Of a stretch of DNA of 64,000 bases, positions 1 to 8,980 are shown piece by piece (the first letter of the stretch is position 1; the number at the start of each line of letters is the position of its first letter). Under the pieces are notes generated by a model that was given only the letters and a program-made list of their open reading frames with translations, had not been told where the DNA came from and did not search any database. Position numbers and translations under genes: made by a program. The stretch is from UBA4085 sp964556755 (GTDB taxonomy: Bacteria; Acidobacteriota; Aminicenantia; Aminicenantales; UBA4085). Location of the stretch: contig CAZKXI010000001.1 of assembly GCA_964556755.1 (NCBI GenBank), positions 62,001 through 126,000 on the forward strand. Direction: 5' to 3'.

Positions 1-26
1 CATCCCACGCCGATGATCCGTCTCAT
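1..26 (-). CDS. 5' end of a gene cut by the window edge
   Basis: On the minus strand an ATG at 26-24 opens a frame reading MRRIIGVG before the window ends. It is preceded by AAAAGGAG with a 6-base gap to the ATG, one of the best Shine-Dalgarno matches in the window. This makes a real start much more likely than chance even though only eight codons are visible. It lies 54 bases downstream of the membrane protein at 81-2093 in the same direction. The short hydrophobic start followed by G-x-G could begin a Rossmann-type nucleotide-binding fold, but that is only a hint. Confidence 0.6.
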
Positions 27-80
27 GTCCGGCTCCTTTTCATCGGTATATCTCTGATCACGGAGATCGGTATGTGTCCG

Positions 81-2093
81 CTAATTCCGAAGGACGTAAA
101 GGAGGAAGTGGGCGCTGGGGGAAGCGATGCGCCGAAAGCCTCTGGCTTTAAGGAGAGCGTCCGCCTCGCCCAGCCAGGGGGTGGATTTCTTGACCGCCAC
201 GCCCCCGATCCGGAGCCCTTCCAGACCGTCGATGAAAGCCGCCCGGGCCTCCAGCCGGTCCTCGGGGGCAACCGTGCCCGAGACATAGCGGACAAGGAGC
301 GCCCGACGGCGAAATTCGGCCGGGCTCATCCGCGATCGCTTCTGGCTCAAGTACATCCGGCGGGAGACGACAGAGGAAGGATGCCCGGAGAGAGTCGGAA
401 TCCATTCCGCGACATGCTCGGGGGCCAGGACGGATCGGCCCCGCGGCGTTTTCCCGGCCAGAAGGACGGCCGTCGGGTAGAGCGTCGGATGGACCTTGAG
501 CCCGGGTACTGCGATCCTTACCCGGTTGAGCGGAGAGATCGTCCAACGGGCCGGGACGATCGCCGCGAAGGCGGCTAGAACGGCGGCAAAGACAGCGGCC
601 GCGGCGGGCCCGTGCGCACGGGACACGCGCAGCGGACCTGCGGACAAGAGCGAAGCCAGAAAGAAAGGCAGGGGCAGGGCCCAATAGAGACGAAAGAAAG
701 TCACGGTCGAGGTCAGATTCGCGGCCCAGAAGGACGTCAGCAGCGGATTCATGAACAGCAGGACGAAGATTAGGGCTGATCCAGCCAGGAGACGCCTTCG
801 GGCCCGGTCGGGGAAGATCGTCCACCCGCCCAACAGCGCGGCCAGCCAGAAGAGCTCGAAGGGGCGCCAACCCAGGACGAGATTCATGCCCCGGTTGGCC
901 GCGCCCAGCCAGGACGGGGAGTCGGTCTGGTAGAAAAGCTCCGGAACGGACGTCCCCTTGAGAAGCAGGCCCAGCCCGAAGGGATAGATGAAGAGCAGCC
1001 CGCCCGCCAGAATCCGGATTGTGTGGCGCCGGTCGGGCCGCCAAGCGCCGGCCATGGCCAGACCCGCGGCCACAGGGCCCATAAAAAGGGCGTTCGTGCT
1101 GAGGGAGACGGATCCGGCCAGGGCCAGGACCAGGAGGCCGGCCATGACCGCCGGAGGGCGCAGCCCGGCCCCAAGCTCTATCCCATAAGCCGCCAGGATG
1201 GGCACCATGACTGTCGTCAGGATGGCTTTTCCCTGGAACAGGAGGACGAAAGCGGTATTGCCATAGGATGTATCCACGTCGCCGTTGGCCAGAAGAAGGA
1301 CGATCAAGGCGGCCAGGCCGTACAGCCAGGCCCTTCCGAGCAGGAGGCGAAGAAGGCGGGCCGCGGCGGCGATGAAGATCAGGGCGAACAAGGGGGGAAA
1401 GAGAAGGTGGGCGGCGGCGATCGGCTCGATGCCCAGCCAGCGGGCCGTCAGTCCGACCAGGACATCATAGGTCCGCAGCTTGTGCTGGGGGGCCAGGAAC
1501 GGCTGCCCGGGATCGTCGTCCAAAGTGTCAGAAGCCATGAGCGGGGCCCCGGGCCGGTCATGGACGCTGACCGCGACACTGAGATAGAGGGAGTCGTCGT
1601 TGTGGGGCCGGTGCGAGCAGAGGACCGTTCCCAATACGACGACCGTCAGCGCGCCAAGGACGGCCATCCCGACGGGGTCGAGACCCGGCCGCTCGATCCG
1701 CATGGAAGGCGCCGCGGCGTTGCGGATGTAGGCGACAGCCAGGAGCGCCGCAGCCCCGATCCACAGGGGCAGATAGAGGCCCGTCCAAGCGTAGAAGAGG
1801 GCCAGGATGAGAGCGAGAGCGAGAAAAAGCCAAGCCGGAGAGAGCGGCTCGCCCGCGGCGCCCCCGCCTTCAACCCGCGTCGCCGGCCCTTCCATCCGCT
1901 TCCGCCTCCGCGATACAAGGAAAGCCGCGACGGCGAGCCCCGGCGCCAGAAGCGACAGCTTGGCCAGGAGGTCCCCCGAGGCGCCGGCCAACACAGCCGC
2001 TTGGCTGATCAGGCTCCAAAAGCCGAACAAGACCACGAATCCATCGACGGCCGCGGCCAGCAGGGAGTCGACCTTCCGGCCCGAGAGGCGCAT
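81..2093 (-). CDS. large polytopic membrane protein, GT-C-like
   Basis: A 670-residue protein with at least ten hydrophobic segments spread from about residue 12 to 520, then a soluble tail of about 150 residues. An early loop contains RPHNDDSLYLS; an acidic pair in the first large loop is typical of GT-C glycosyltransferases that use polyprenyl-phosphate sugars, and of the related uncharacterised DUF6077-type proteins. No family can be fixed from sequence alone. It is transcribed away from the pyruvyl-transferase-like gene at 2232. The start is supported by TATAAT at 2107-2102 with TTGACC at 2131-2126, which puts the predicted transcript start about 2 nt before the ATG. A role in envelope glycan assembly is inferred from the neighbours. 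Confidence 0.75.
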   Translation of the reverse strand: MRLSGRKVDSLLAAAVDGFVVLFGFWSLISQAAVLAGASGDLLAKLSLLAPGLAVAAFLVSRRRKRMEGPATRVEGGGAAGEPLSPAWLFLALALILALFYAWTGLYLPLWIGAAALLAVAYIRNAAAPSMRIERPGLDPVGMAVLGALTVVVLGTVLCSHRPHNDDSLYLSVAVSVHDRPGAPLMASDTLDDDPGQPFLAPQHKLRTYDVLVGLTARWLGIEPIAAAHLLFPPLFALIFIAAAARLLRLLLGRAWLYGLAALIVLLLANGDVDTSYGNTAFVLLFQGKAILTTVMVPILAAYGIELGAGLRPPAVMAGLLVLALAGSVSLSTNALFMGPVAAGLAMAGAWRPDRRHTIRILAGGLLFIYPFGLGLLLKGTSVPELFYQTDSPSWLGAANRGMNLVLGWRPFELFWLAALLGGWTIFPDRARRRLLAGSALIFVLLFMNPLLTSFWAANLTSTVTFFRLYWALPLPFFLASLLSAGPLRVSRAHGPAAAAVFAAVLAAFAAIVPARWTISPLNRVRIAVPGLKVHPTLYPTAVLLAGKTPRGRSVLAPEHVAEWIPTLSGHPSSVVSRRMYLSQKRSRMSPAEFRRRALLVRYVSGTVAPEDRLEARAAFIDGLEGLRIGGVAVKKSTPWLGEADALLKARGFRRIASPSAHFLLYVLRN

Positions 2094-2101
2094 GGGCCGT
2101 G

Positions 2102-2131
2102 ATTATAGCTCCCGCGATTCCGGGCGGTCAA
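2102..2131 (-). promoter_or_regulatory. sigma70-type promoter for the membrane protein
   Basis: TTGACC (2131-2126), an 18-bp spacer and TATAAT (2107-2102) on the minus strand. The predicted start of transcription is near 2095, two bases from the ATG at 2093, so the mRNA would be effectively leaderless. Confidence 0.65.
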
Positions 2132-2170
2132 CGCGACGGACGCGTCTGCGGCGGCCGCCGCAGCCCGCTC

Positions 2171-2199
2171 TTGGAGGCGCCGCGGCCTTGACATAGAAT
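2171..2199 (+). promoter_or_regulatory. sigma70-type promoter for the glycan operon at 2232
   Basis: TTGGAG (2171-2176), a 17-bp spacer and TAGAAT (2194-2199), giving a predicted leader of about 26 nt before the ATG at 2232. A perfect TTGACA at 2188-2193 directly abuts the -10 and has no -10 at the right distance of its own. It lies back to back with the promoter of the divergent membrane-protein gene. Confidence 0.5.
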
Positions 2200-2231
2200 A
2201 CTGTCGATCCCGGCGCCCCGATGACCGGTCC

Positions 2232-3494
2232 ATGAAAACGATCATCCTCAACACCGACTCCGTCCTCAATCCCGGCGACACGGCTATCGTCCTGGCCCAA
2301 ATCCGCCTCCTCCGGCGGCTCCGCCCCGGGCTCCGGATCGCCCTGACCTCCCGCACTCCGGACCTGGATCGCGGCTCTCTCGGCCCCCTGGGCGTCATAG
2401 TTCATCCCCCTTTCCTGCCGGCCCCGAGCCTTTGGCGGGGCTTGGCTCCCAAGCTGATCGGGAGCCTCCGCCATCTCGCCCGGATCAGCGACAAGATCCG
2501 CCTGATTCGCGAGATTCGATCCTCCGACTTCGTCATCTCCTGCGGCGGCGGCCCCTTCTACTCCAACCGCCGTCTGAGGCCGGGTCTGACCTTCGCCCAG
2601 AACGTCTTCCATGTCCGCCTGGCCCAGGCCATGGGCAAGCCCGTGCTCTTTTTCCCGCAATCCTTCGGCCCGTTCCGTTCCAAGGCGGCCCGCCGAACCG
2701 TCCTGCGCATGCTGGACCATCCCCGGACGGTCCGGATCCTGGTCCGGGATCCGATCTCGGCCGCATCCTTGGCCCGGATGGTTCCGCCTTCCAACCGGGC
2801 CAGGATTGGTCAATGTCCCGATCTGGTCTTCGGATTCGATCCCGGCCCCCTCCGCGGCAGCGCCCCCAGACTCGGGGACCTGCCCTCTCCCCGTCTGGCC
2901 GTGTCCGTACGGGACTGGGACTTCCCCGAAGCCTCCGGCGCCGCGGGCCGGAGCGAGAGGCGCGCGGCCTACCTCGAATCCGTTCAAGCCGCCATTATCC
3001 GTTTCTGCCTCGAGCGCCAAGGCGGCGTGGCCATTGTCCCCCACACCAGAGGCCCCGGCGATTTCGAGGACGACCGGATCGTCGCCCGGCTGCTCCGGGA
3101 CCGGCTGCGGCGGGATCTCCCGCCCGGCCGGGTGGCCTTCCTGGACCTCCCGGACGGGACTTCGCCTTTGGATCTGATGTCCCTCTACGCGGAGGCCGAC
3201 GTCATTCTGGCGACCCGGACCCACGCCGCCCTCTTCGGGCTCCTGGCCGGGCGTCCGGTCGTCTCCATCCATTACCAGCCCAAGGGGCTCGGGATCATGG
3301 GCGCGGTCGGCCTGGCGGAGCGAACTCTGCCGATCGGGGACTGCGACGCCGCCCGGCTCTATCGGGCCCTTGAGGAAGCCGCCGGACAGGGCCCCGCCGA
3401 GACGGCCCGCATCGCGGCCCGGATCGAAGGGCTGCGGGGGGAGATCGAGGCGCGGATCTCCGCCGTCCTGGACGCGGCCGGCGGACGGTCATGA
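2232..3494 (+). CDS. polysaccharide pyruvyl transferase family protein (CsaB/WcaK-like)
   Basis: A 420-residue protein with the hallmarks of the polysaccharide pyruvyl transferase family, whose characterised members move pyruvate from PEP onto a sugar to make ketal-pyruvylated glycans. Visible motifs, in order: NPGDTAI near residue 14, ISCGGGPFYS near 100, PQSFGP near 140, VRDPIS near 175, and the C-terminal TRTHAALFGLLAGRPVVSI with a following QPK near 335-360. The length fits the family. It is the first gene of a tightly packed operon: its stop overlaps the ATG of the next gene (ATGA), and GT4 and radical SAM genes follow. The exact acceptor glycan is unknown. Some members of the superfamily are not pyruvyl transferases, so the reaction is probable rather than certain. 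Confidence 0.82.
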   Translation: MKTIILNTDSVLNPGDTAIVLAQIRLLRRLRPGLRIALTSRTPDLDRGSLGPLGVIVHPPFLPAPSLWRGLAPKLIGSLRHLARISDKIRLIREIRSSDFVISCGGGPFYSNRRLRPGLTFAQNVFHVRLAQAMGKPVLFFPQSFGPFRSKAARRTVLRMLDHPRTVRILVRDPISAASLARMVPPSNRARIGQCPDLVFGFDPGPLRGSAPRLGDLPSPRLAVSVRDWDFPEASGAAGRSERRAAYLESVQAAIIRFCLERQGGVAIVPHTRGPGDFEDDRIVARLLRDRLRRDLPPGRVAFLDLPDGTSPLDLMSLYAEADVILATRTHAALFGLLAGRPVVSIHYQPKGLGIMGAVGLAERTLPIGDCDAARLYRALEEAAGQGPAETARIAARIEGLRGEIEARISAVLDAAGGRS

Positions 3495-4717
3495 AGATCC
3501 TGCTGATCAACAAGTACCTCTTCCCCAAAGGCGGGTCGGAGACCGTCCTTTTCGCGGAGGCGGACCTGCTGCGCGGCCACGGCCACTCCGTCGCCTCGCT
3601 GGCCATGGATCACCCCCTCAACGCGCGGCCGCCCTGGCCGGCCGTCTTCGTCTCCCGCGTCGAGATGGACGGCCCGACCTCCCCGGCCGCCGCGCTCAAG
3701 GCGGCCGGCCGGATGATCTGGTCCCTGGAATCACGGCGGCGGCTGGACGGGATCATCGACCGCGAGAAGCCCGACCTGGCCCATCTCCACAACATCCATC
3801 ACCAGATCTCGCCCTCCATCCTGCCTCTTCTCAAGCGCCGCGGACTGCCGGTCGTCATGACCCTGCACGACCTGAAGTGGACCTGCCCCGTCTACACCTG
3901 CCTCAGCCGCGGCCAGATATGCGAGCGATGCCGCGGGGGACGCTTCTTCTGGTGCGTCCTGCGGCGCTGCAGCAAGGGATCCGCGCTCAAGAGCCTCCTG
4001 GCTGCGGCCGAGATGACGCTCCATCGCACCGTCCTGCGGCTGGAGCGGCACGTCGACCTGTTCATCACCCCCAGCCGCTTTCTGGCCGACACGCTTCGCC
4101 GCATGGGCCTCCGCGTTCCCCGCGCGATCATCCCGCACTTCGTGGACCCGGCGGATTTCCGCCCGGCCGGACCGCCCGCCTCGCCCTCGTTCATCTATTT
4201 CGGCCGCCTCGACCCGGTCAAGGGGCTGCGGACGCTTCTGAGGGCCGCGGCCGGTCTGCCGTGGCCGTTGGTCATGGCGGGGGAAGGCCCCATGAGGCCG
4301 GAGATCGAGCGGGCCGCGGCGGCGGCCCCGCCCGGCCGGTTGACTCTCCTGCCCCACCTGGGGAGGGCCGCCTTGGCGGAGGCGGTCGGCCGGGCCTCCT
4401 GCGCCGTCCTTCCCTCCGAGTGGTACGAGAACTTCCCCATGTCGGTCTTGGAGGCCTTCGCCCTGGGCCGGCCCGTCATCGGGACCCGCATCGGAGGCAT
4501 CCCCGAGCTTGTCCGCGAGGGCGAGACGGGGCTCCTGGTCGAGCCGGGCGACGCGGGGGGACTGCGCCGAGCGATGACGGCCCTGGCCTTCGACCCGATC
4601 CGGGCGGCCGCCCTGGGGCGTCAGGCCCGGCGCTTCGTCGAGGAGCGGTTGAATCCGGAGGACCACTACCATAGACTGATGGCGGCCTACGCCCGGGCCG
4701 GGGAAGGAAAAGGCTGA
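3491..4717 (+). CDS. GT4 family glycosyltransferase
   Basis: A 408-residue GT-B fold glycosyltransferase of family 4, expected to add a sugar from a nucleotide donor to a lipid-linked glycan at the inner face of the cytoplasmic membrane. The N-terminal half starts KILLINKYLFPKGGSE, with the glycine-rich acceptor-side loop. The C-terminal half has YFGRLDPVKGL, the start of the donor domain, and the E-x7-E type motif in SEWYENFPMSVLEAFALGRPVIGT. An internal cysteine-rich stretch at about residues 137-165 (CPVYTC, CERCRGG, CVLRRC) is common in a subset of GT4 enzymes and may bind metal. It is coupled to the upstream gene by a 4-base overlap and followed after 2 bases by the radical SAM gene. Confidence 0.85.
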   Translation: MKILLINKYLFPKGGSETVLFAEADLLRGHGHSVASLAMDHPLNARPPWPAVFVSRVEMDGPTSPAAALKAAGRMIWSLESRRRLDGIIDREKPDLAHLHNIHHQISPSILPLLKRRGLPVVMTLHDLKWTCPVYTCLSRGQICERCRGGRFFWCVLRRCSKGSALKSLLAAAEMTLHRTVLRLERHVDLFITPSRFLADTLRRMGLRVPRAIIPHFVDPADFRPAGPPASPSFIYFGRLDPVKGLRTLLRAAAGLPWPLVMAGEGPMRPEIERAAAAAPPGRLTLLPHLGRAALAEAVGRASCAVLPSEWYENFPMSVLEAFALGRPVIGTRIGGIPELVREGETGLLVEPGDAGGLRRAMTALAFDPIRAAALGRQARRFVEERLNPEDHYHRLMAAYARAGEGKG

Positions 4718-4719
4718 GC

Positions 4720-5691
4720 ATGGAAGCCGCCGTCATCGTCACCTACCGGTGCATCCAGAAGTGCGCCATGTGCGGCATCTGGAAGCATCCGACGAAGCCC
4801 GAGGAGGAGTTCGGCCCCGAGCTCCTCCGCAAGCTGCCCCGCCTCCGCTTCGCCAACATCACCGGCGGCGAGCCTCTCCTGCGGGACGACATCGACGACA
4901 TCGCCGCCATCCTGCTCGAGAAGGCCGATCGCGTGGTCGTCTCGACCAACGGCCTACTGACCAACCGCATCGTCGACTTGGCCCGCCGCCGCCCCCGCCT
5001 CGGCTTCCGCATCAGCCTGGAGGGCTTGCCCGAGGTCAACGACCGGCTGCGGGGCGTGCCCGGAAGCTTCGACCGCGGGCTGCGAACCTTGCTGGAGCTG
5101 CGCCGGATGGGGCGGCGGGACATCGGATTCGGGATCACCCTCTCGGACGGCAATCTCCAGGATCTGCTGCCGCTCCACGACCTGGCCGCGGGACTGGGCG
5201 TCGAGCTCGCCACGGCCGCCGTCCACAACTCGTCCTACTTCCACATCGCGGATAACCGCTTTCTCAAGCCGGACGAAGCGGCTCGGGCCTTGGAGGGGCT
5301 GATCGCGTCCCAGATCCGCTCGCGCCGGCCCAAGGACTGGCTGAGGGCCTACTTCAATCAAGGGCTGATCGGCTATATCCGGGGCGCCCCGCGTCCTCTG
5401 CCGTGCCGGGCCGGCTCGGACCTCTTCTTCCTGGACCCCGCGGGGCTCGTGTGGCCTTGCAACGGGACCGAGCCGGGGGCGGGGCCCGGCAGCCTGGGGA
5501 GCCTGCACGAGCGGACCTTCGAAGAGATCTGGAGCTCGCCCGAGGCCGAGGCCGTCCGGTCCGCCGTCCGCGATTGCCCCAAGCGGTGCTGGATGATCGG
5601 GACCGCCGCTCCGGCCATAAAAAGGAGCCCGCTCAAGCCGGCCCTTTGGGTTCTGCGGCGCAAGCTCCGTAGCTCGAGGCGCCGGGCGTGA
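4720..5691 (+). CDS. radical SAM protein inside a glycosyltransferase operon
   Basis: A 323-residue radical SAM enzyme. The [4Fe-4S]-binding CxxxCxxC is CIQKCAMC near residue 10, followed by NITGGEPLLR for SAM binding. The C-terminal third carries extra cysteines (PCRAG near 227, PCNGTEPG near 246, DCPKRCW near 287), spaced like a short SPASM/Twitch auxiliary cluster domain. The substrate is unknown. It is sandwiched between two GT4 genes: 2 bases after one, and overlapping the GTG start of the next by the sequence GTGA. Such tight coupling suggests it acts in the same glycan pathway, for example on a sugar nucleotide or lipid-linked sugar. That is inference; related proteins also modify peptides. 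Confidence 0.85.
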   Translation: MEAAVIVTYRCIQKCAMCGIWKHPTKPEEEFGPELLRKLPRLRFANITGGEPLLRDDIDDIAAILLEKADRVVVSTNGLLTNRIVDLARRRPRLGFRISLEGLPEVNDRLRGVPGSFDRGLRTLLELRRMGRRDIGFGITLSDGNLQDLLPLHDLAAGLGVELATAAVHNSSYFHIADNRFLKPDEAARALEGLIASQIRSRRPKDWLRAYFNQGLIGYIRGAPRPLPCRAGSDLFFLDPAGLVWPCNGTEPGAGPGSLGSLHERTFEEIWSSPEAEAVRSAVRDCPKRCWMIGTAAPAIKRSPLKPALWVLRRKLRSSRRRA

Positions 5692-6806
5692 GAGTCGCCT
5701 TCATCGGAACCAAGGGCATGCCGGCTGTCTCCGGCGGCGTGGAAGCCCACGTCGACGAGCTCAGCCGCGGCCTGGTCCGGGCCGGCCACGAGGCCATCGT
5801 CTACGTCCGGGACTGGTATACGCCGCCCGGGCGGACAACCTGGGGCGGCGTCCGGCTGATCCACCGGCCGACGATCCGGACCAAGCATCTGGACGCGACC
5901 GTGCACTGCCTCGGGGCCTCCCTCGATGTCCTCTTTAGGCGGGCCGACGTCATCCACTATCACGCCATCGGCCCGGCCTTCTTCGCCCTGATCCCCAAGC
6001 TCTTCGGCCGGCGGATCGTCGTCACGGTCCACCGGCGCGATTGGGCGGCCGATAAATGGAGAGCGCCGGCCCGCCTGATGTTGAGGCTGGCCGAGCGCAC
6101 GGCCGTCAGGATCGCGGACGCCTTGATCTCCATCTCGGACGCCGTCCGCGACGGCCTGGCCGCGGACTATGTCGTCGCGTCCACGGTCATTCCCAATGCC
6201 TTCACCCCGCCGGCCGCGCGCCCCCTCGGCCGCGTGGCCGCGACCTATGGGCTCAAGGCGGGCGGCTACGCCCTCTTTCTCGGCCGGCTCGTTCCCGAGA
6301 AGCGGCCCGACTGGCTCATCCGGGCCTTCCGGGAGCGCCCCGACCGGGGAGACGGGCTCAAGCTGGTCATCGCGGGAGGGGCGAGCGGATCGGAAGGCTA
6401 CGTCCGGAAGCTTCACAATCTCGCCGGCGGCGACTCCCGCATCGTCTTCACGGGCGAGGTCGGAGGATCGGCTAAAGACGAGATCTTCACGAACGCGCGC
6501 CTCTTCGTCCTGCCCTCCCGCCTGGAAGGCCATCCCCTGGCTTTGTTGGAAGCCATGGGGTCCGGGCTGGCCTGCCTGGTCAGCGACATCCCGCCGTTGG
6601 CCAAAGTCGTCCGGGACGGCTGCGACGGGCTCCTCTTCCGGGCCGGCGACTACGGCGACTTCAAGGCCCGGCTGGACGAGCTTCTCGACGATCCCGACCG
6701 CGCCCGGGAGCTGGGCCGGCAGGCCCGGGCATCCGCCGCATCCCGGCCGGACTGGGATGAAGTCGTGCGGCGGACCCTGGAGGTCTATGCCTCCCTCCTC
6801 CGCTGA
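5688..6806 (+). CDS. GT4 family glycosyltransferase
   Basis: A 372-residue GT4 enzyme. The N-terminus RVAFIGTKGMPAVSGGVEAHV is the acceptor-domain opening seen in rhamnosyl/galactosyl transferases of O-antigen clusters. The donor domain starts at about residue 195 (LFLGRLVPEKRPDWLI) and contains PSRLEGHPLALLEAMGSGLA, with the conserved E-x7-E. The start codon is GTG at 5688, overlapping the TGA of the radical SAM gene, so the two are translationally coupled. It is the last gene of the 2232-6806 operon and converges on the methyltransferase gene at 6864. The sugar specificity cannot be read from the sequence. Confidence 0.85.
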   Translation: MRVAFIGTKGMPAVSGGVEAHVDELSRGLVRAGHEAIVYVRDWYTPPGRTTWGGVRLIHRPTIRTKHLDATVHCLGASLDVLFRRADVIHYHAIGPAFFALIPKLFGRRIVVTVHRRDWAADKWRAPARLMLRLAERTAVRIADALISISDAVRDGLAADYVVASTVIPNAFTPPAARPLGRVAATYGLKAGGYALFLGRLVPEKRPDWLIRAFRERPDRGDGLKLVIAGGASGSEGYVRKLHNLAGGDSRIVFTGEVGGSAKDEIFTNARLFVLPSRLEGHPLALLEAMGSGLACLVSDIPPLAKVVRDGCDGLLFRAGDYGDFKARLDELLDDPDRARELGRQARASAASRPDWDEVVRRTLEVYASLLR

Positions 6807-6863
6807 AAGCCGTTGAAAGCCGTGTCGTTCCGAGGCCCCGGTCCTGGCCTGCGGGCCGCGCTG

Positions 6864-7691
6864 TCAGGAAGCCGCGCGCACCGACGAGACGGCCGGGCGG
6901 CGGGCAACGACCACGGCCCCCGCGCACAGCCATCGCGATTGGATGGGACGTCCCATGGCCTTCTCCAGTCCCATCAAGGCCAAGCCAATGGCCCGGAAAG
7001 TCAGCCCGGCGGCCCGGCGCAGGGGGCCCGGAATCGGGTCCAGGCTCAAAAAGCTAAAGTCCAGGAGCTGGATGTACGAGGCCTGCAGGACCTCCAGCCC
7101 CAGCCTCCGGTGGTGGGCGGCCAGGAGCGGCAGGTCCAAACGGGCGTAGATGCCGCGGTAGCGGCGGTCGAGGACCGGGTTCAAACGGGGGATGAAGCCG
7201 GCCAGGTTGGGAATCCAGGTCAGGAGCATACCCCCGGGCCGAAGGAACTCGGCCAGGATGGCCAGGACGGCTTCGGGATGCTCGAAGTGCTCGACGAGGC
7301 CGAGCGAGAAGACGGCGTCATAAGCCCCCCGGTCGGCCGGGAGCGGCCCGTCCCTCAGGTCCGCCTTCCAAAGCCGGGCCCGGACTCCGTTGCGGCGGAG
7401 AATCTCGCGACAGGCGGCCAGGCCCGTCTCGGAATAGTCCAGGCCCGCCACGCTCCAGCCGAGCCGGCGGGCGAAATAGGGCAGCCAGAGGGAAGCCCCG
7501 CAGCCCGCCTCCAGGAGGAGGCGGCCGGAGCCCGCCCCCAGCCAGCGGCGAAAAACCCGGTCCAGCTCGAAGTCGAAATAGCGCCTTCCCGGCCGCGGCT
7601 CGATGTCCCGGGGATTGACCGCGGCGTTCCGCCCCTCCCACGCCCCCAGCGGGACCAGGGCCCCCGCCGCCGGCTTTTCCTCGCCTCTCAT
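6864..7691 (-). CDS. class I SAM-dependent methyltransferase
   Basis: A 275-residue soluble Rossmann-fold methyltransferase. Motif I is LLEAGCGASLWLPYFARRLG at about residue 60, with the acidic residue of motif II in AGLDYSE, then SLGLVEHFEHPEA and FLRPGGMLLTWIPN as motifs IV-V. It is the last gene of the five-gene minus-strand operon and its ATG overlaps the stop of the upstream adenylate-forming enzyme (ATGA at 7691-7688). The substrate is unknown; the operon partners suggest a small-molecule or glycan-linked product rather than a macromolecule. Confidence 0.82.
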   Translation of the reverse strand: MRGEEKPAAGALVPLGAWEGRNAAVNPRDIEPRPGRRYFDFELDRVFRRWLGAGSGRLLLEAGCGASLWLPYFARRLGWSVAGLDYSETGLAACREILRRNGVRARLWKADLRDGPLPADRGAYDAVFSLGLVEHFEHPEAVLAILAEFLRPGGMLLTWIPNLAGFIPRLNPVLDRRYRGIYARLDLPLLAAHHRRLGLEVLQASYIQLLDFSFLSLDPIPGPLRRAAGLTFRAIGLALMGLEKAMGRPIQSRWLCAGAVVVARRPAVSSVRAAS

Positions 7692-8971
7692 GACGGGCTC
7701 CCGATCCTGGATTCGACCTGCCGGAACTTCCGGTCCGGATCGAAGGGGAAGGACGAAACGCGCGACAGCTCGACCGACATCCGGCCCCGGACCAGGTCGG
7801 TCAGGCCGGCCTGAATGAGCCGGGCCGAGGAGTCATCAAACCCCGGTCCCGGCTCGATCTCGACGAGCAGGCGGTCGATCGACTCCTGCCGGACCCGCCA
7901 TCGCCTCACGCCGGGCACGTCCTGGATGGCGAAATAGAAAGGCTGGGAAGAGATCCGCTCGCCCGAGGCGAAGACGATGCAATCGTTGATCCGCCCCTGG
8001 AGGCCGGACAGGAGGGCCAGCTTCCGGCCGCAGACCGGCTCTCTCTCCGACACGACGACCTGGTCGCCGGTCCGGTAGCGGATGAGGGGCATGGCCCAGG
8101 AGTGAAGGTTGGTGATCACGGCCTCCCCGGATTCGCCCGGCCCGGCCGGGCGGCCGTCCTTCAGAACCTCGACGATCAGCGTGTCCTGGCTGACGTGGTA
8201 TCCGCCGCAGGTCGGGCACTCCCAGGCCAGGCAGCCGCCTTCGACGCTGGCGAAAACGTCGACGACGGCGGCGCCGAAGACGTCCCGCAGGATACGCCGC
8301 GTGCCGTGCTCGAGCGCGCCGCCTGTGCTGAAGACGAAGCGGGGCCGGATGTCCGCGGCCCCGGCCGCGCGGACGGCCTCGGCAAAGACGCGGAGGGTCA
8401 TCGTGTAGCCCACCAGGGCCTCCGGCCGGAAGCCCCGGACGGCCTCGACCCAGGTCCCCGGATCGAGCCAGGTGGAGACGTCCAGGCGCCGCCAAAGCCC
8501 CAAGCGCTCGTACCAATGCCTTCCCTCGGCCCGCTCCCGGCGGCCGACGAAGGCGGCCCGCTTATGCCGCGGCGACATGCCGGCGGCCAGGAAGGCCCGG
8601 ACCCAGGTCAGGTTCATGACCGTCCAATCCCGCCGGCGATAGATCATCTTCAACGGCTCTCCGGTCGTGCCGCTGGTCGAGACGGCGACGCAGTCCCGGG
8701 CCCGGAGGCCCTCGGCCAGAAGCTCCCCCGGTGAGGCGCCCTGCAACACGGCCCGGGAGAGCAGGGGCAGGCGGGGGAGATCGTCCAGGCCGGCGATGTC
8801 TTCGGGCCGGAGCCCGAGGCCGTCCAGGAGTCTCTTGTAATAGGGAACTCGGCGGTAAGCGTGCCGGACCAGGGCCCGCAGCTTCCCCTCCTGCCCGGCC
8901 CGCAAGACATCCGGGCTTCGCCCCTGGGCTCGCTGGAGGCGGATGACGTCGGCGATCTGTTGAGGGCGCAT
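7688..8971 (-). CDS. PaaK/CapK-like adenylate-forming enzyme, copy 1
   Basis: A 427-residue member of the phenylacetate-CoA ligase (PaaK) / coenzyme F390 synthetase / CapK branch of adenylate-forming enzymes. The family activates a carboxylate as an acyl-adenylate, often followed by thioester or amide formation. Visible are the P-loop-like VSTSGTTGEPLKM at about residue 118, FSTGG near 210, FASVEGGCLAWECPTCGGYH near 240, and YRTGD with a following Val-Val near 300. The CPTCGGYH pair plus a later Cys (PVCGRKL) resembles the metal-binding insertion of PaaK enzymes. It lies 9 bases after a same-length paralogue. CapK-like proteins are frequent in surface polysaccharide loci; the acyl substrate is unknown. 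Confidence 0.82.
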   Translation of the reverse strand: MRPQQIADVIRLQRAQGRSPDVLRAGQEGKLRALVRHAYRRVPYYKRLLDGLGLRPEDIAGLDDLPRLPLLSRAVLQGASPGELLAEGLRARDCVAVSTSGTTGEPLKMIYRRRDWTVMNLTWVRAFLAAGMSPRHKRAAFVGRRERAEGRHWYERLGLWRRLDVSTWLDPGTWVEAVRGFRPEALVGYTMTLRVFAEAVRAAGAADIRPRFVFSTGGALEHGTRRILRDVFGAAVVDVFASVEGGCLAWECPTCGGYHVSQDTLIVEVLKDGRPAGPGESGEAVITNLHSWAMPLIRYRTGDQVVVSEREPVCGRKLALLSGLQGRINDCIVFASGERISSQPFYFAIQDVPGVRRWRVRQESIDRLLVEIEPGPGFDDSSARLIQAGLTDLVRGRMSVELSRVSSFPFDPDRKFRQVESRIGSPS

Positions 8972-8980
8972 GGGACCGCT

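Noticed and set aside
1023..2102. Long plus-strand open frame of 359 codons opposite the membrane protein at 81-2093
   Set aside because: Rich in Arg, Gly, Gln and Asp with no domain or hydrophobic pattern; a typical antisense shadow in GC-rich DNA. The minus-strand frame has membrane helices and a promoter.
2188..2193. Perfect TTGACA just before the GT operon
   Set aside because: No -10 at 16-19 bp; the pair TTGGAG/TAGAAT at the correct distance is preferred.
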